Of a DNA stretch of 64,000 bases, positions 8,175-17,620 are shown in pieces. The position numbers and the translations under genes were made by a program. The DNA comes from Bacillota bacterium (GTDB taxonomy: Bacteria; Bacillota; Clostridia; Oscillospirales; Ruminococcaceae), in the NCBI GenBank assembly GCA_023457355.1, contig JAEWLW010000003.1, positions 1-64,000 on the forward strand, given 5' to 3'. The first letter of the stretch is position 1. The number at the start of each line of letters is the position of its first letter. The notes beneath the pieces were generated by a model, which was not told the origin of the DNA, did not search any database, and saw only the letters and a list, made by a program, of their open reading frames with translations.

Positions 8175-9548
8175 GTGGAGAATAAATTTGACGGCTATTT
8201 CGGTGCAACACCGCAGGAGCTGCCTTATAATCTTGAGGCGGAGCAATCGGTGCTCGGCGCGGTGCTCATTGATGCGCAGTGCGTGCCGGAGGTGCTCAAA
8301 TATCTCAAGCCCGAGAGCTTTTACCGCCAGCAGCACCGGGATATTTTTTCGATTATTATGCGAATGTTTATCGCCTCTGAGACGATAGACTTTGTGACGA
8401 TTTTAGAGCAGGTCTGCCGGGAGGATGTCTTTCCGACCGATCAGGACGCGAAGATTTATCTGACGCAGCTGGCGCAGGTGGTGCCCACAGCCGGCAATGC
8501 GGCGGCTTATGCCCGCATTGTCCGTGAGAAATATTACCTGCGCAGTCTGATTTCAACCTTTGAACAGGTAATCGGCGCTTCCCGTGAGGGAAGCACCGAC
8601 GCCAACCTGCTCATGGACATGGCCGAGCAGGGGATATATGATCTGCGTCAGGGCAGAGATTCCTCCGGCTTTACGCATATCAAGGATGTCATTGCGGGAA
8701 CCTATGACCGTTTGCAGCGCTTAAGCGGCGAGGACCGCGAGCAGTACGTGGGTATTCCCACCGGTTATCCGCTGTTGGATAACGTCATCATGGGGCTTAA
8801 TAAATCCGACCTTCTGGTTCTGGCGGCCCGCCCCGGCATGGGTAAGACCGCCTTTGCTTTGAACATTGCGATGAACGTCGCCAAGCAAAAGCGCAAGGTT
8901 GCCATTTTCTCGCTGGAAATGAGCAACGAGCAGCTTGTGGAGCGACTGATTTCTTCCGAGGGCCTTATTGCCTCGGAAAACCTGCATAAGGGCAACATCT
9001 CGCTGGAGGATTGGGAGAAAATAGCGGTTGCCACCCAAAGACTGACGCCGCTGCCCATTTATCTGGACGATACGGCCGGCATACATATCGGCGAAATGAA
9101 AGGCAAGCTGCGCAGGCTGCGTGACGTTTCGCTGGTAGTCATCGACTATCTCCAGCTGATGACCGGCGGTGACGGCACCAAGCGCCGCAGCGAAAACCGC
9201 GTGCAGGAGGTTTCGGAGATGACCCGCGCACTTAAAATCATGGCGAAGGAATTCAATGTGCCGGTTATCGTGCTTTCACAGCTTTCGCGCGGACCCGAGA
9301 CGCGAACCGACCGGCGGCCGATGCTTTCCGACCTGCGCGAATCGGGCTCGATTGAGCAGGATGCCGATATTGTCATGATGCTTTTTCGCGCCGCTTATTA
9401 TGCCAAAAACGACCCGAATGTGCCGCAGGGTGAAGCCGAATGCATTGTGGCCAAGAACCGCCACGGCACCACCGGCATCGTCAAATTTGGCTGGGATGGC
9501 GCACATACGACATTCACAACACCGGAGCTTGCACGGGATGAAGGATAG
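8175..9548 (+). CDS. dnaB: Replicative DNA helicase DnaB
   Basis: Hexameric helicase unwinding DNA at the replication fork (called DnaC in Bacillus). The N-terminal domain begins near LPYNLEAEQSVLGAVL; the RecA-like domain has Walker A ARPGMGKT (residues 218-225) and Walker B LVVIDYLQLM. GTG at 8175 is taken as start because GGAGGG lies seven bases upstream and the family N-terminus follows; 30 more codons are open upstream but have no such support. The 457-residue length is typical. Its end overlaps the tilS start by 11 bases. Confidence 0.95.
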   Translation: MENKFDGYFGATPQELPYNLEAEQSVLGAVLIDAQCVPEVLKYLKPESFYRQQHRDIFSIIMRMFIASETIDFVTILEQVCREDVFPTDQDAKIYLTQLAQVVPTAGNAAAYARIVREKYYLRSLISTFEQVIGASREGSTDANLLMDMAEQGIYDLRQGRDSSGFTHIKDVIAGTYDRLQRLSGEDREQYVGIPTGYPLLDNVIMGLNKSDLLVLAARPGMGKTAFALNIAMNVAKQKRKVAIFSLEMSNEQLVERLISSEGLIASENLHKGNISLEDWEKIAVATQRLTPLPIYLDDTAGIHIGEMKGKLRRLRDVSLVVIDYLQLMTGGDGTKRRSENRVQEVSEMTRALKIMAKEFNVPVIVLSQLSRGPETRTDRRPMLSDLRESGSIEQDADIVMMLFRAAYYAKNDPNVPQGEAECIVAKNRHGTTGIVKFGWDGAHTTFTTPELARDEG

Positions 9549-10959
9549 CGTTTTACAAACCATTCAGACACATCATATGCTCAAGCAGGGCGATAGCGTC
9601 ATTGTCGGGCTTTCCGGCGGTGCGGATTCGGTTGCCCTGCTTTGCGTTTTGTACGCGCTTAAAGAACAGCTTGGCATCGCGCTTTCAGCCTGCCATGTCA
9701 ACCACAACCTGCGCGGGGCAGAAAGCTTGCGCGACCAGCAATTCTGTCAGGCGCTCTGCCGCGGGATGAATATTCCGCTTGCGATTAAAAGCGTCGATGT
9801 TTTATCCTGTTGCGCTCAAAACGGCTGTTCAACCGAGGAAGGCGCGCGTGTGCTGCGCTATGGGGCGCTGCAAAGTCTTGATCCAATGGCGAAAATTGCG
9901 ACGGCACACACCCTTTCAGACAGCGCCGAGACCTTGCTTTTGAACCTGACGCGCGGCGCGGCGCTTGAGGGATTGTGCGGCATTCCGCCCGTTCGGGATA
10001 ACATTATCCGCCCCCTCATCAACTGTACCCGCGCCGAGGTGGAGGCTTATCTCGAATCGCTGGGACAGGATTTTGTCACTGATTCGACCAATCTTTCAGA
10101 TGACTATAAACGCAACCGCGTCCGCCATGAGCTGATGCCGCTTTTAAAAGCACTGAACCCGTCCTTTGAGCAGGCGGTGCGCCGTACCACCGACGCATTG
10201 CGCGCGGATAAAGTCTTATTGGGGCAGCTCGCCGACCAGGCGATGGCCGACGCAGCGTTGCCTGGCTTGCCGGGGGCGCTGCCCGAATGGGCCAGGCGTC
10301 TGGCGCCGTTTTTGCCGCAGTTCCGGCGTTGGTCGCGCGCTCTGCTGCTGCGCCAGCCCGAACCGGTACGGCTGCGCTGCTATAAAAAAATGTTGCTGGC
10401 CGCAGGACAGCGCTATGACGCCGACCGGCTGGCGTTGGCCGACCGGCTGGCGTTGGCGGGCAGCGGCGGCGTGCAGCTGGATGACCGCACCACGCTGCGT
10501 TGCGATGGAGAAGTACTCTTTATAGAGGCACTGCCCGAACCGCCATGGGTGGAACAACTGCAAATTCCGCTGGCAGAACGGCAAATGCCCCAAAATTTTC
10601 CTTTAAATGCCGGTGCGACCCTTCAAATTTACGAAATAGATAAAACAGAGATAAAATTTTTTGTAAATAACCGCAGTTTGCAATTTAAAAACGCAATTGA
10701 CTGTGATAAAATAAATGAGATTATCACCCTGCGTTCACGTGCGGCGGGTGATAGAATTGCGCTTGTGGGGCATAATTGCACTCAATCGCTAAAAAAACTG
10801 CTCAATGCAATGGCTGTTCCGGCGCCGCTCAGAGATGGCCTGGCTGTCCTGAGCGATGAAAAAGGCCCTGTTTGGATCGAAGGGCTTGGCGTCAGTGAAC
10901 GGGCCGCCATTTCACACGATACCCGGCGCGCAGTGCTGATCACAATACAGGAGGAATGA
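9538..10959 (+). CDS. tilS: tRNA(Ile)-lysidine synthase TilS
   Basis: ATP-dependent enzyme that converts the wobble cytidine of the AUA-reading tRNA(Ile) to lysidine. The PP-loop SGGADS is at residues 26-31, followed by CHVNHNLRG, the typical N-type ATPase domain, then the substrate-binding middle region and a C-terminal TilS domain. ATG at 9538 gives 473 residues, normal for the family; it starts inside the dnaB end. An exact 18-base tandem duplication at 10420-10455 encodes ADRLAL twice. Order tilS-hpt-ftsH is conserved in Firmicutes. Confidence 0.93.
   Translation: MKDSVLQTIQTHHMLKQGDSVIVGLSGGADSVALLCVLYALKEQLGIALSACHVNHNLRGAESLRDQQFCQALCRGMNIPLAIKSVDVLSCCAQNGCSTEEGARVLRYGALQSLDPMAKIATAHTLSDSAETLLLNLTRGAALEGLCGIPPVRDNIIRPLINCTRAEVEAYLESLGQDFVTDSTNLSDDYKRNRVRHELMPLLKALNPSFEQAVRRTTDALRADKVLLGQLADQAMADAALPGLPGALPEWARRLAPFLPQFRRWSRALLLRQPEPVRLRCYKKMLLAAGQRYDADRLALADRLALAGSGGVQLDDRTTLRCDGEVLFIEALPEPPWVEQLQIPLAERQMPQNFPLNAGATLQIYEIDKTEIKFFVNNRSLQFKNAIDCDKINEIITLRSRAAGDRIALVGHNCTQSLKKLLNAMAVPAPLRDGLAVLSDEKGPVWIEGLGVSERAAISHDTRRAVLITIQEE
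10420..10455 (+). repeat. Exact 18-bp tandem duplication inside tilS
   Basis: Two identical 18-base units, 10420-10437 and 10438-10455, add six residues (ADRLAL) in frame. Identity at every base, including third positions, suggests recent slipped-strand duplication or length variation among strains. Confidence 0.9.
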
Positions 10960-10965
10960 CAAAAG

Positions 10966-11505
10966 GTGCAAAATGATATTGAGAAGGTACTTATTTCTGA
11001 AGTGGAACTGAGAAATAAGGTTGCGGAGTTAGGACGCCAGATTTCAGAGGATTATAAAGATAAGAATCTGATGCTGGTCAGCGTGCTCAAGGGCTCGGTG
11101 GTGTTCATGGCCGATCTGATGCGCGCCATCACAATTCCGGCCTCCATCGATTTTATGTCGGTTTCCAGCTACGGCAGCGGCGTCAAAACAACCGGCGTTG
11201 TCAGAATCATCAAGGATCTTGACGAGGTACTCACCGGCAGGGATATTCTGATTGTGGAGGATATTTTGGATTCCGGCATGACGCTTGCCTATTTAAAAGA
11301 ACACATTGGTGCCAAGGACGCAAAAAGCATTCGCATTGCAACCCTGCTTGATAAGCCCGAGCGCCGCAAGGTCAACATCGTGCCTGATTATAAGGGCTTT
11401 GTGGTTCCGGATGAATTCGTGGTCGGTTACGGTTTGGACTACGATGAAAAATATCGCAATCTTCCGTATGTGGGCATTCTCAAGCCCTGCGTCTATGAAA
11501 AATAA
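10966..11505 (+). CDS. hpt: Hypoxanthine phosphoribosyltransferase
   Basis: Purine salvage enzyme joining hypoxanthine or guanine to PRPP. The PRPP-binding signature VEDILDSGMTL is at about residues 97-107; KGSVVFMADL and the FVVGYGLDYDEKYRNLPYVG end are family-typical. It has 179 residues. GTG start at 10966, 11 bases after AGGAGG (10949-10954), which is embedded in the end of tilS; six bases separate the two genes. Followed by ftsH. Confidence 0.95.
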   Translation: MQNDIEKVLISEVELRNKVAELGRQISEDYKDKNLMLVSVLKGSVVFMADLMRAITIPASIDFMSVSSYGSGVKTTGVVRIIKDLDEVLTGRDILIVEDILDSGMTLAYLKEHIGAKDAKSIRIATLLDKPERRKVNIVPDYKGFVVPDEFVVGYGLDYDEKYRNLPYVGILKPCVYEK

Positions 11506-11527
11506 ACTACAGCAGGGAGTGTAACGA

Positions 11528-13582
11528 TTGAATAATTCTAATCAGCCGAATAAAAATCCCAATCAGGGACCGGGGCAGAATCCGCGCAACAGCTTTAATC
11601 CTAAAAATAACCGGGGCATTATTATTTATGTGGCGGTTCTCATCGCTTTGGTTCTCATTGCCAGCAGCACTTTTGGCCTGAATAAAAAGGAAAGCACCTA
11701 CCAGTATTCTGAGATTGTCGCCTTTTTTGACGATCACCAGATTGCAAAATATTCCTTTGATCTGGGCACCGGCGAGCTCAAATTTACGCTTAAAGATGAA
11801 ACAGAAGAAAAGACCTATACGGTGCCGAATGTCAACCTGTTTGTGAACACCGTGCAGGAACAGGTGGATGAATATAACCGCGAGAACCCCGAAAGCCGTA
11901 TTCCCTATAACCTGATTCCCATTGCAACCATGCCGTTCTGGGTTTCTTATCTGCCCACGCTGCTGCTCATCGTCGCCATGGGCGCGCTGTGGTGGTTCAC
12001 CATCAAGCAGTCGCGCGGCGGCGGGAACATCTCCGGCTTCGGCAAGGCCAAGGCGCGCACGCCCGATCAGGGCCGCCGCGTCACCTTTTCCGATGTCGCC
12101 GGTGCGGATGAGGAGAAGGCCGAGCTGGTCGAAGTGGTCGAGTTCTTGAAGGCGCCGGAGCGGTTTAATACCCTCGGCGCGCGCATCCCCAAGGGCGTGC
12201 TGCTTGTCGGCCCGCCCGGAACCGGTAAAACCCTGCTGGCCCGCGCCGTTGCGGGTGAGGCGGGCGCACCGTTTTTCTCGATTTCCGGTTCCGACTTTGT
12301 CGAAATGTTTGTCGGCGTGGGCGCTTCGCGCGTGCGCGACCTATTTGAACAGGCTAAAAAGAATGCCCCCGCCATCATCTTTATTGATGAGATTGACGCC
12401 GTGGGCCGCCAGCGCGGCGCGGGCTTGGGCGGCGGACATGATGAACGCGAGCAGACCTTGAACCAGCTGCTGGTTGAAATGGACGGCTTTGGTTCCAACA
12501 CCGGCGTCATCATTATTGCCGCAACCAACCGCCGCGATATTCTGGACCCCGCACTGTTGCGTCCGGGCCGTTTTGACCGCCAGATTGTTGTGGGCTACCC
12601 CGATATCAAGGGCCGTGAAGCGATTCTCAAAGTGCATTCCAAGAATAAACCGCTTGGCCCCGATGTGAATCTCAGAACCATCGCATCCACCACCGCAGGA
12701 TTTACCGGTGCGGATCTTGAGAATATTCTCAACGAGGCGGCGCTGTTGGCCGCGCGCAAAAACCTGAAGGCCATCACGATGGAAACTGTTGAGGAAGCGA
12801 CCATCAAGGTTATTGCGGGCCCCGAAAAGAAATCGCGCCTCATCACCGAAAAGGATAAACAGCTTACCGCCTATCATGAGGCCGGCCACGCTGTGGTCAC
12901 TTATTACATGGATACCGCGGACAGGGTGCATCAGGTGTCCATCATTCCCCGCGGCATGGCGGGCGGTTTTACCATGAGCCTGCCGACTGAGGATAAGAGC
13001 TACCACACCCGTAAGGAGATGAAGGAGAATATCATCACCCTGCTGGGCGGGCGCGTCGCAGAGGCACTGGTGCTTGACGATATTTCGACCGGCGCTTCAA
13101 ACGATATTGAGCGCGCGACGAATATTGCCCGCGCTATGGTTACCCGCTACGGTTTTTCAGAAAAGCTGGGCCCGGTTGTTTATGGCCACGACCAGAGCGA
13201 GGTGTTTTTGGGACGTGACTTTAACCAGTCCCGCAACTATTCCGAGGAGGTTGCCTCCGAGATCGACTCCGAGATACGCGATATTGTCGAAGATGCTTTC
13301 AGACTGGCGAAGGCAACCCTCGAAACGCATATGGACCAGCTGGTGTTGATTGCGGAAACGCTTAAACGCTGCGAAAAGATTGACGCAGAGGATTTTGACA
13401 GCCTGATGAAAACGGGTGAGATGGCATCGGCTAAGAATTCCGTTGAAAATACCGCCGACGACGGCAAAACGGACGCATCGGTTGCCGGCGATATGGATAT
13501 CGCTGAGCCAGATGTCCCCCCGCAAACGCCTTCAGCCATTGAAGCGGCACAGCCAACCGACGACACACCACCGCAGGAATAA
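11528..13582 (+). CDS. ftsH: ATP-dependent zinc metalloprotease FtsH
   Basis: Membrane-bound AAA+ protease degrading misfolded membrane and regulatory proteins. Layout: N-terminal membrane helix (about 34-53), extracytoplasmic segment, second helix (about 137-155), AAA domain with Walker A GPPGTGKT (228-235) and IIFIDEIDA, then the zinc site HEAGH (450-454). The 684 residues end in an acidic, Pro/Ala/Thr-rich tail, likely disordered. TTG start at 11528 with GGGAG eight bases ahead. Last gene of the tilS-hpt-ftsH group; a strong terminator follows. Confidence 0.96.
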   Translation: MNNSNQPNKNPNQGPGQNPRNSFNPKNNRGIIIYVAVLIALVLIASSTFGLNKKESTYQYSEIVAFFDDHQIAKYSFDLGTGELKFTLKDETEEKTYTVPNVNLFVNTVQEQVDEYNRENPESRIPYNLIPIATMPFWVSYLPTLLLIVAMGALWWFTIKQSRGGGNISGFGKAKARTPDQGRRVTFSDVAGADEEKAELVEVVEFLKAPERFNTLGARIPKGVLLVGPPGTGKTLLARAVAGEAGAPFFSISGSDFVEMFVGVGASRVRDLFEQAKKNAPAIIFIDEIDAVGRQRGAGLGGGHDEREQTLNQLLVEMDGFGSNTGVIIIAATNRRDILDPALLRPGRFDRQIVVGYPDIKGREAILKVHSKNKPLGPDVNLRTIASTTAGFTGADLENILNEAALLAARKNLKAITMETVEEATIKVIAGPEKKSRLITEKDKQLTAYHEAGHAVVTYYMDTADRVHQVSIIPRGMAGGFTMSLPTEDKSYHTRKEMKENIITLLGGRVAEALVLDDISTGASNDIERATNIARAMVTRYGFSEKLGPVVYGHDQSEVFLGRDFNQSRNYSEEVASEIDSEIRDIVEDAFRLAKATLETHMDQLVLIAETLKRCEKIDAEDFDSLMKTGEMASAKNSVENTADDGKTDASVAGDMDIAEPDVPPQTPSAIEAAQPTDDTPPQE

Positions 13583-13594
13583 ATTAACGAACGG

Positions 13595-13640
13595 GCCGTG
13601 CCGTAAAATGATGAAGCGATCATTTTGCGGCGCGGCTTTT
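13595..13640 (+). terminator. Terminator of ftsH
   Basis: An 18-bp stem with two G-T pairs, arms 13595-13612 and 13619-13636, 6-base loop, followed by TTTT. Very stable intrinsic terminator 12 bases after the stop codon. Confidence 0.85.
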
Positions 13641-13824
13641 GTCTGTGCATCCCAAAGCAGCTTTTGGTGCAGACTATATTAAACACGGCTTATAATCACG
13701 CAGTGTTTGCAGTAATTTTGCGCGGTTTTCGTTTTCTCCTGGCCGGGCGTCCACCTGTGCGTCTGGTTTAGGAGACGTAAAATTCTGTGCAAAATCTGCC
13801 TTTTACCGGTGTTTAGCGTAATGC

Positions 13825-13853
13825 TGGAAATATTCATAATTCTGTGCTACAAT
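13825..13853 (+). promoter_or_regulatory. Promoter of the M16 peptidase-lgt group
   Basis: TGGAAA (13825-13830), 17-bp spacer, TACAAT (13848-13853), about 50 bases before the first M16 gene. Confidence 0.5.
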
Positions 13854-13904
13854 GTCACAGTATAAATTTATGAAATAAGACATGAAAAGGTTGGAGAGGT
13901 ATTG

Positions 13905-15194
13905 ATGACGACAAATCTGATTCGTACTGCGCTTGCGCGCGGCGTTAACCTGTCGGTGTTAAGCGATCCTAAATTCAAGCATAACCGTATTTCGGTTAAC
14001 CTGATTGTGCCGCTGGCCGCACAGACGGTGAGCCGCTATGCCATACTGCCGTTTCTCATGCGCAAGGGCAGCAAAAGTTGCAAAGATTTTACCAAACTCA
14101 ACCGCCGCCTGGATGCGATGTATGGTGCTGCGCTTGCCGCAGATGTCAGTAAAAGCGGGGGCAATCAAATTATTACACTGGGTACCAAGGTGCTTGACGA
14201 CCGGTTCACCCTCGGCGGCGAGGCCCTGGTGCAGCAGGCGGCCGCGCTGCTGCGGGAGCTTTTGATGGAGCCGCTGATTGAAAACGGCGCCTTTGACGCC
14301 AAGGAATTCTCTCTGGAGCGGCAGAACCTGATGGACACCATTGAGAGCCTGATTAATGACAAACGCAGCTATGCACTTGCACAGTGCCGAATGCTTATGG
14401 GGCGCGATGACCCCGGTGCGCTGCAAAAATACGGTACGGCGGAGGATGCGCAAAAGCTCACCCCGCAGGCAGCGGCCGAAGCTTATCGCCAGCTTTTGGA
14501 TACTGCCGTGGTGGAGATTATGTTCATCGGTTCGGGTGACCCATCCGCAGCTTCCGAGGTGATGAAAAAAGCGTTCGCCGGTATGAAAAGAGAACCGCAG
14601 CCCTTTACCGATGCAAAAATCTGCGCGGCGGGCGACGAGGCGCTTAAAAAAGTGGAGTATCTCGACGTGGCGCAATCCAAAATGGTGCTGGGTTTCCGCT
14701 GCGATAACCGCGGCGATATGGCGGCGCAGGCCACCATGCGCCTGATGACGGCGCTTTACGGCGGTACGCCGTCCTCGAAGCTTTTTTTGAATGTGCGTGA
14801 AAAGCTATCGCTCTGCTATTATTGCGCCGCGCGCTATGACCGCGCTTCCGCCATCATGCTGGTGGATTGCGGCGTCGAAAAGGAAAATATAGAGAGCGCC
14901 AGAAAAGAGATTCTGGTGCAGTTGGACGAAATTCGAAGCGGCAATTTCGAGGACGAAACACTTGACAACACCCGCCTTCAGATGAAAAATAGCCTGCGGG
15001 CCGTGTCGGATTATCCCGGTACGCTGGAGGAATGGTATCTCTCCCGCATTTTGCTCGGTGAGATTGCCTCGCCGCAGGAGGAGATGCGCGCAATCGACGC
15101 CGTAACTCGCGAACAGGTAATTGAAGCCGCAAAGCAGGTGCGCCTTGACGCAATTTATCTGCTCACTTCAAAGGAGGACTCGGTAGATGCTTAG
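13905..15194 (+). CDS. M16-family peptidase-like protein (YmfF type, no zinc motif)
   Basis: Member of the M16 (pitrilysin-like) fold without the HXXEH zinc motif, so probably the non-catalytic partner of the protein encoded next. The N-terminal half resembles M16 domains (LIVPLAAQTVSRYAILPFLM, LDAMYGAAL) and the C-terminal half contains MTALYGGTPSSKLF. It has 429 residues. ATG at 13905 is six bases after GGAGAGG; the TTG just ahead is less likely. The same inactive/active pair occurs in Bacillus as ymfF-ymfH. It overlaps the next gene by 8 bases. Confidence 0.85.
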   Translation: MTTNLIRTALARGVNLSVLSDPKFKHNRISVNLIVPLAAQTVSRYAILPFLMRKGSKSCKDFTKLNRRLDAMYGAALAADVSKSGGNQIITLGTKVLDDRFTLGGEALVQQAAALLRELLMEPLIENGAFDAKEFSLERQNLMDTIESLINDKRSYALAQCRMLMGRDDPGALQKYGTAEDAQKLTPQAAAEAYRQLLDTAVVEIMFIGSGDPSAASEVMKKAFAGMKREPQPFTDAKICAAGDEALKKVEYLDVAQSKMVLGFRCDNRGDMAAQATMRLMTALYGGTPSSKLFLNVREKLSLCYYCAARYDRASAIMLVDCGVEKENIESARKEILVQLDEIRSGNFEDETLDNTRLQMKNSLRAVSDYPGTLEEWYLSRILLGEIASPQEEMRAIDAVTREQVIEAAKQVRLDAIYLLTSKEDSVDA

Positions 15195-16455
15195 TGAAAC
15201 TGTTGCTTGCCGCCGCCTGGAGGAAAGCTATACCCGCATTAAACACCCCAGCGGCCTGACACTGATGCTGTGCCCGATGAAGGGCTTTTCGGGGGCGTAT
15301 GCGCTGTTTGCCACCCGCTGCGGCTCTATAGACGATTCGTTTGCCATAGGCGACGAAGAATATACCACCGTCCCCAACGGCATCGCCCACTTCCTGGAAC
15401 ACAAGCTGTTTGAAAGCGAGGAAGGGGATGCCTTTGAGCAGTATGCCAAAACCGGTGCTTCCGCCAATGCCTATACGTCGTTTGACCGAACAGCCTATCT
15501 TTTCAGCTGTACCGATAAGTTCGATGAATCGATCGAGATTTTACTGAACCTTGTCTCAAAGCCCTATTTCACCGAGAAGACGGTGCAAAAGGAACAGGGG
15601 ATCATCGGACAGGAGATCAGAATGTACGACGACGACCCCGAATGGCGGGTCTATTTCAACCTGCTCGGCGCGCTGTACCAAAGCCACCCGATTCGGGTGG
15701 ATATTGCCGGAACGGTGGAATCAATTTCGCACATCACCGCGGAGCTGCTTTACCGCTGTTATAATGCGTTTTATAACCTGAACAACATGGTGCTGTCGGT
15801 TGCCGGCAATTTTGACATCGATACCGTTGTAAAGGCCTGCGATAAAATTCTGTTGCCTGCCGCGCCGGTAACGGTGCATACCCGCGAAATTGAAGAACCG
15901 CAGACGGTGCGTGAGCGCCGTGTTGAGCAAAAGCTTGAGGTTGCAACGCCGCTGTTCCAGATCGGTTTTAAGGGAATGCCCAAAAGCTACCACGAAAATA
16001 TTCTCGCGCAGGTGACGGGCGAGATTGTTTGCGACCTTGTCGCAGGGGAATCCACCGCGCTTTACCGCGAACTTTATGACGAAGGGCTGATTAATTCGAG
16101 CTTTGGTTCGGAAGTGATGGCGGGCCCCAATTATCTGGTGAACCTCTTTTCAGGCGAATCAAGAAATCCGGACGAAGTATTTGCGCGAATTATCAAAGCC
16201 GTGGAGGAATTGCAGCAAAACGGTATTTCCACCGAAGATTTTGAGCGCGCGCGCCGGGCAGCCTACGGGCGTTATGCCGGTATTTACAGCTCGGTTGAGG
16301 CGATGGCGGGTATGATGGTGCTTGCCTCTCTGGCGGATTTTGGCGCCTACGAGCCGCTGGAGCTGATCGACGAGCTCACCTTAAATGACGCGCAGGCCTA
16401 CCTGCGTGAGAATCTTGATTCCGCACGCTGCGCGCTGTCGGTTGTGCGCGATTAG
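15187..16455 (+). CDS. M16-family zinc peptidase (YmfH type)
   Basis: Predicted zinc metallopeptidase. The inverted zinc motif HFLEH is at residues 68-72, in GIAHFLEHKLFE, as in insulinase-type enzymes; YESPVE-like features are replaced by TGASANAYTSFDRTAYLF, typical of this group. It has 422 residues with two M16 halves. ATG at 15187 lies inside the end of the preceding inactive homologue, with AAGGAGG upstream, pointing to translational coupling and a heterodimer. Substrate unknown; the Bacillus homologues are uncharacterised or linked to peptide maturation. Confidence 0.88.
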   Translation: MLSETVACRRLEESYTRIKHPSGLTLMLCPMKGFSGAYALFATRCGSIDDSFAIGDEEYTTVPNGIAHFLEHKLFESEEGDAFEQYAKTGASANAYTSFDRTAYLFSCTDKFDESIEILLNLVSKPYFTEKTVQKEQGIIGQEIRMYDDDPEWRVYFNLLGALYQSHPIRVDIAGTVESISHITAELLYRCYNAFYNLNNMVLSVAGNFDIDTVVKACDKILLPAAPVTVHTREIEEPQTVRERRVEQKLEVATPLFQIGFKGMPKSYHENILAQVTGEIVCDLVAGESTALYRELYDEGLINSSFGSEVMAGPNYLVNLFSGESRNPDEVFARIIKAVEELQQNGISTEDFERARRAAYGRYAGIYSSVEAMAGMMVLASLADFGAYEPLELIDELTLNDAQAYLRENLDSARCALSVVRD

Positions 16456-16475
16456 ACAGAAAAGAGGGGACAAAC

Positions 16476-17519
16476 ATGAATCCATTCATCCATCTGGCCA
16501 GTGCGGATACCGCCGCGAAGGTGGCTTTCCCCGGTCTGGGACTGAATTTTTCCATCTCGCGGGTGGCTGTTTTTATCGGGCCGTTCACCATCTACTGGTA
16601 TGGCATCATTGTTGTGACCGGCATCGCACTCGGTGTGCTTTATGCCCTTTGGCGTGCCGCGCAGTTTGGCGTCAATAAAGATAAGCTCAGCGATGTTTTT
16701 CTCTATGCCATCATTGCCGGCATGTTGGGCGCCAGAGCTTATTACGTCGCTTTTTCATGGGATTATTACAAGCTGCACCCCGAGGAAATTATTCAGATAT
16801 GGAAAGGCGGCATCGCCTTTTACGGCGGTATTCTGGCGGCGATTCTCTGCGGCTATCTGTTGTGCCGCCGTTGGAAGCTGCCTGTTGTGCGCGCGCTGGA
16901 TGCCTCGCTGGGCGGTTTGCTTTTAGGCCAGTCGATTGGACGCTGGGGCAATTTTGTCAATATTGAGGCGTTCGGCTGCTATTTTGAAGGCCCGTGGCGC
17001 ATGGTCAGCCCGATTATTGACAGCTATTTTCATGTGCACCCCAATTTGTTGCCCGGCTTTACCCCCGAGCAGGTGTTGCAGATGAGCGATATTCCGGTGC
17101 ACCCCACCTTCTTTTATGAATCGGCCTGGACCATGGTGGGCTTTCTGTTTATGGCCTGGTACACCAAACGGCGCAAATTCAACGGAGAACTGACACTGAT
17201 GTACTTTTTCATCAACGGACTGGGCCGCGCATTTATCGAAGGCCTGCGCACCGATAGCCTGACCGCGGGCAGCATCCGTGTTTCTCAGGTGCTGGCGGGT
17301 TGCATGGTGGCACTTTCGGTTATTCTGTGGTTCGTGGCGCGCAAAAAACTGGCCGACGGCACCGCGCCCGCATGGATGTTGTTGACGTCGCCCGCAGGGG
17401 AAACGCCGGAAACGGTGCCGGAGACCGCACAGCCCGATGGCACGGCACAGCAGGACATAGCGCCGGAGGAAAGCAGCACAGCGTCCGCTGAGGATAAAGC
17501 GGACGAGGAGCAGGAATAA
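16476..17519 (+). CDS. lgt: Prolipoprotein diacylglyceryl transferase
   Basis: Integral membrane enzyme that transfers diacylglycerol from phosphatidylglycerol to the lipobox cysteine of prelipoproteins, such as ApbE and the lipoprotein at 37.7 kb. Marks: GGIAFYGG, the signature GRWGNFVNIEAFG, HPTFFYESAW and NGLGRAFIEGLRTDSL, spread over about seven membrane helices. The 347 residues include some 50 acidic, Pro/Thr/Ala-rich C-terminal residues not needed for the fold. ATG start after GAGGGG. Twenty bases follow the M16 gene. Confidence 0.95.
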   Translation: MNPFIHLASADTAAKVAFPGLGLNFSISRVAVFIGPFTIYWYGIIVVTGIALGVLYALWRAAQFGVNKDKLSDVFLYAIIAGMLGARAYYVAFSWDYYKLHPEEIIQIWKGGIAFYGGILAAILCGYLLCRRWKLPVVRALDASLGGLLLGQSIGRWGNFVNIEAFGCYFEGPWRMVSPIIDSYFHVHPNLLPGFTPEQVLQMSDIPVHPTFFYESAWTMVGFLFMAWYTKRRKFNGELTLMYFFINGLGRAFIEGLRTDSLTAGSIRVSQVLAGCMVALSVILWFVARKKLADGTAPAWMLLTSPAGETPETVPETAQPDGTAQQDIAPEESSTASAEDKADEEQE

Positions 17520-17576
17520 AACTTGCCACGCATTTAATAAAGGACAACGGTGATTGCGTCACGGTGTTTTTGCCTG

Positions 17577-17620
17577 AATTTTGATAGCATAAAGCCAGTG
17601 GGGTGTATGCTATCAAAATT
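17577..17620. repeat. Perfect 15-bp inverted repeat after lgt
   Basis: Arms 17577-17591 and 17606-17620 are exact reverse complements with a 14-base spacer. The arms carry A/T ends around GATAGC, so the structure could terminate lgt, but no T-run follows; it could also be a protein site. The GTG of the small frame at 17603 falls in its loop. Confidence 0.7.

Larger units (their letters stand above)
13583..13904. other. Intergenic region after ftsH
   Basis: About 320 bases holding the ftsH terminator and the promoter of the M16 pair (listed separately). Between them (about 13650-13820) I see nothing recognisable. Confidence 0.6.

Noticed and set aside
12341..13006. 221-codon frame opposite ftsH
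   Set aside because: Antisense to the conserved AAA and protease domains; no ribosome site or family.
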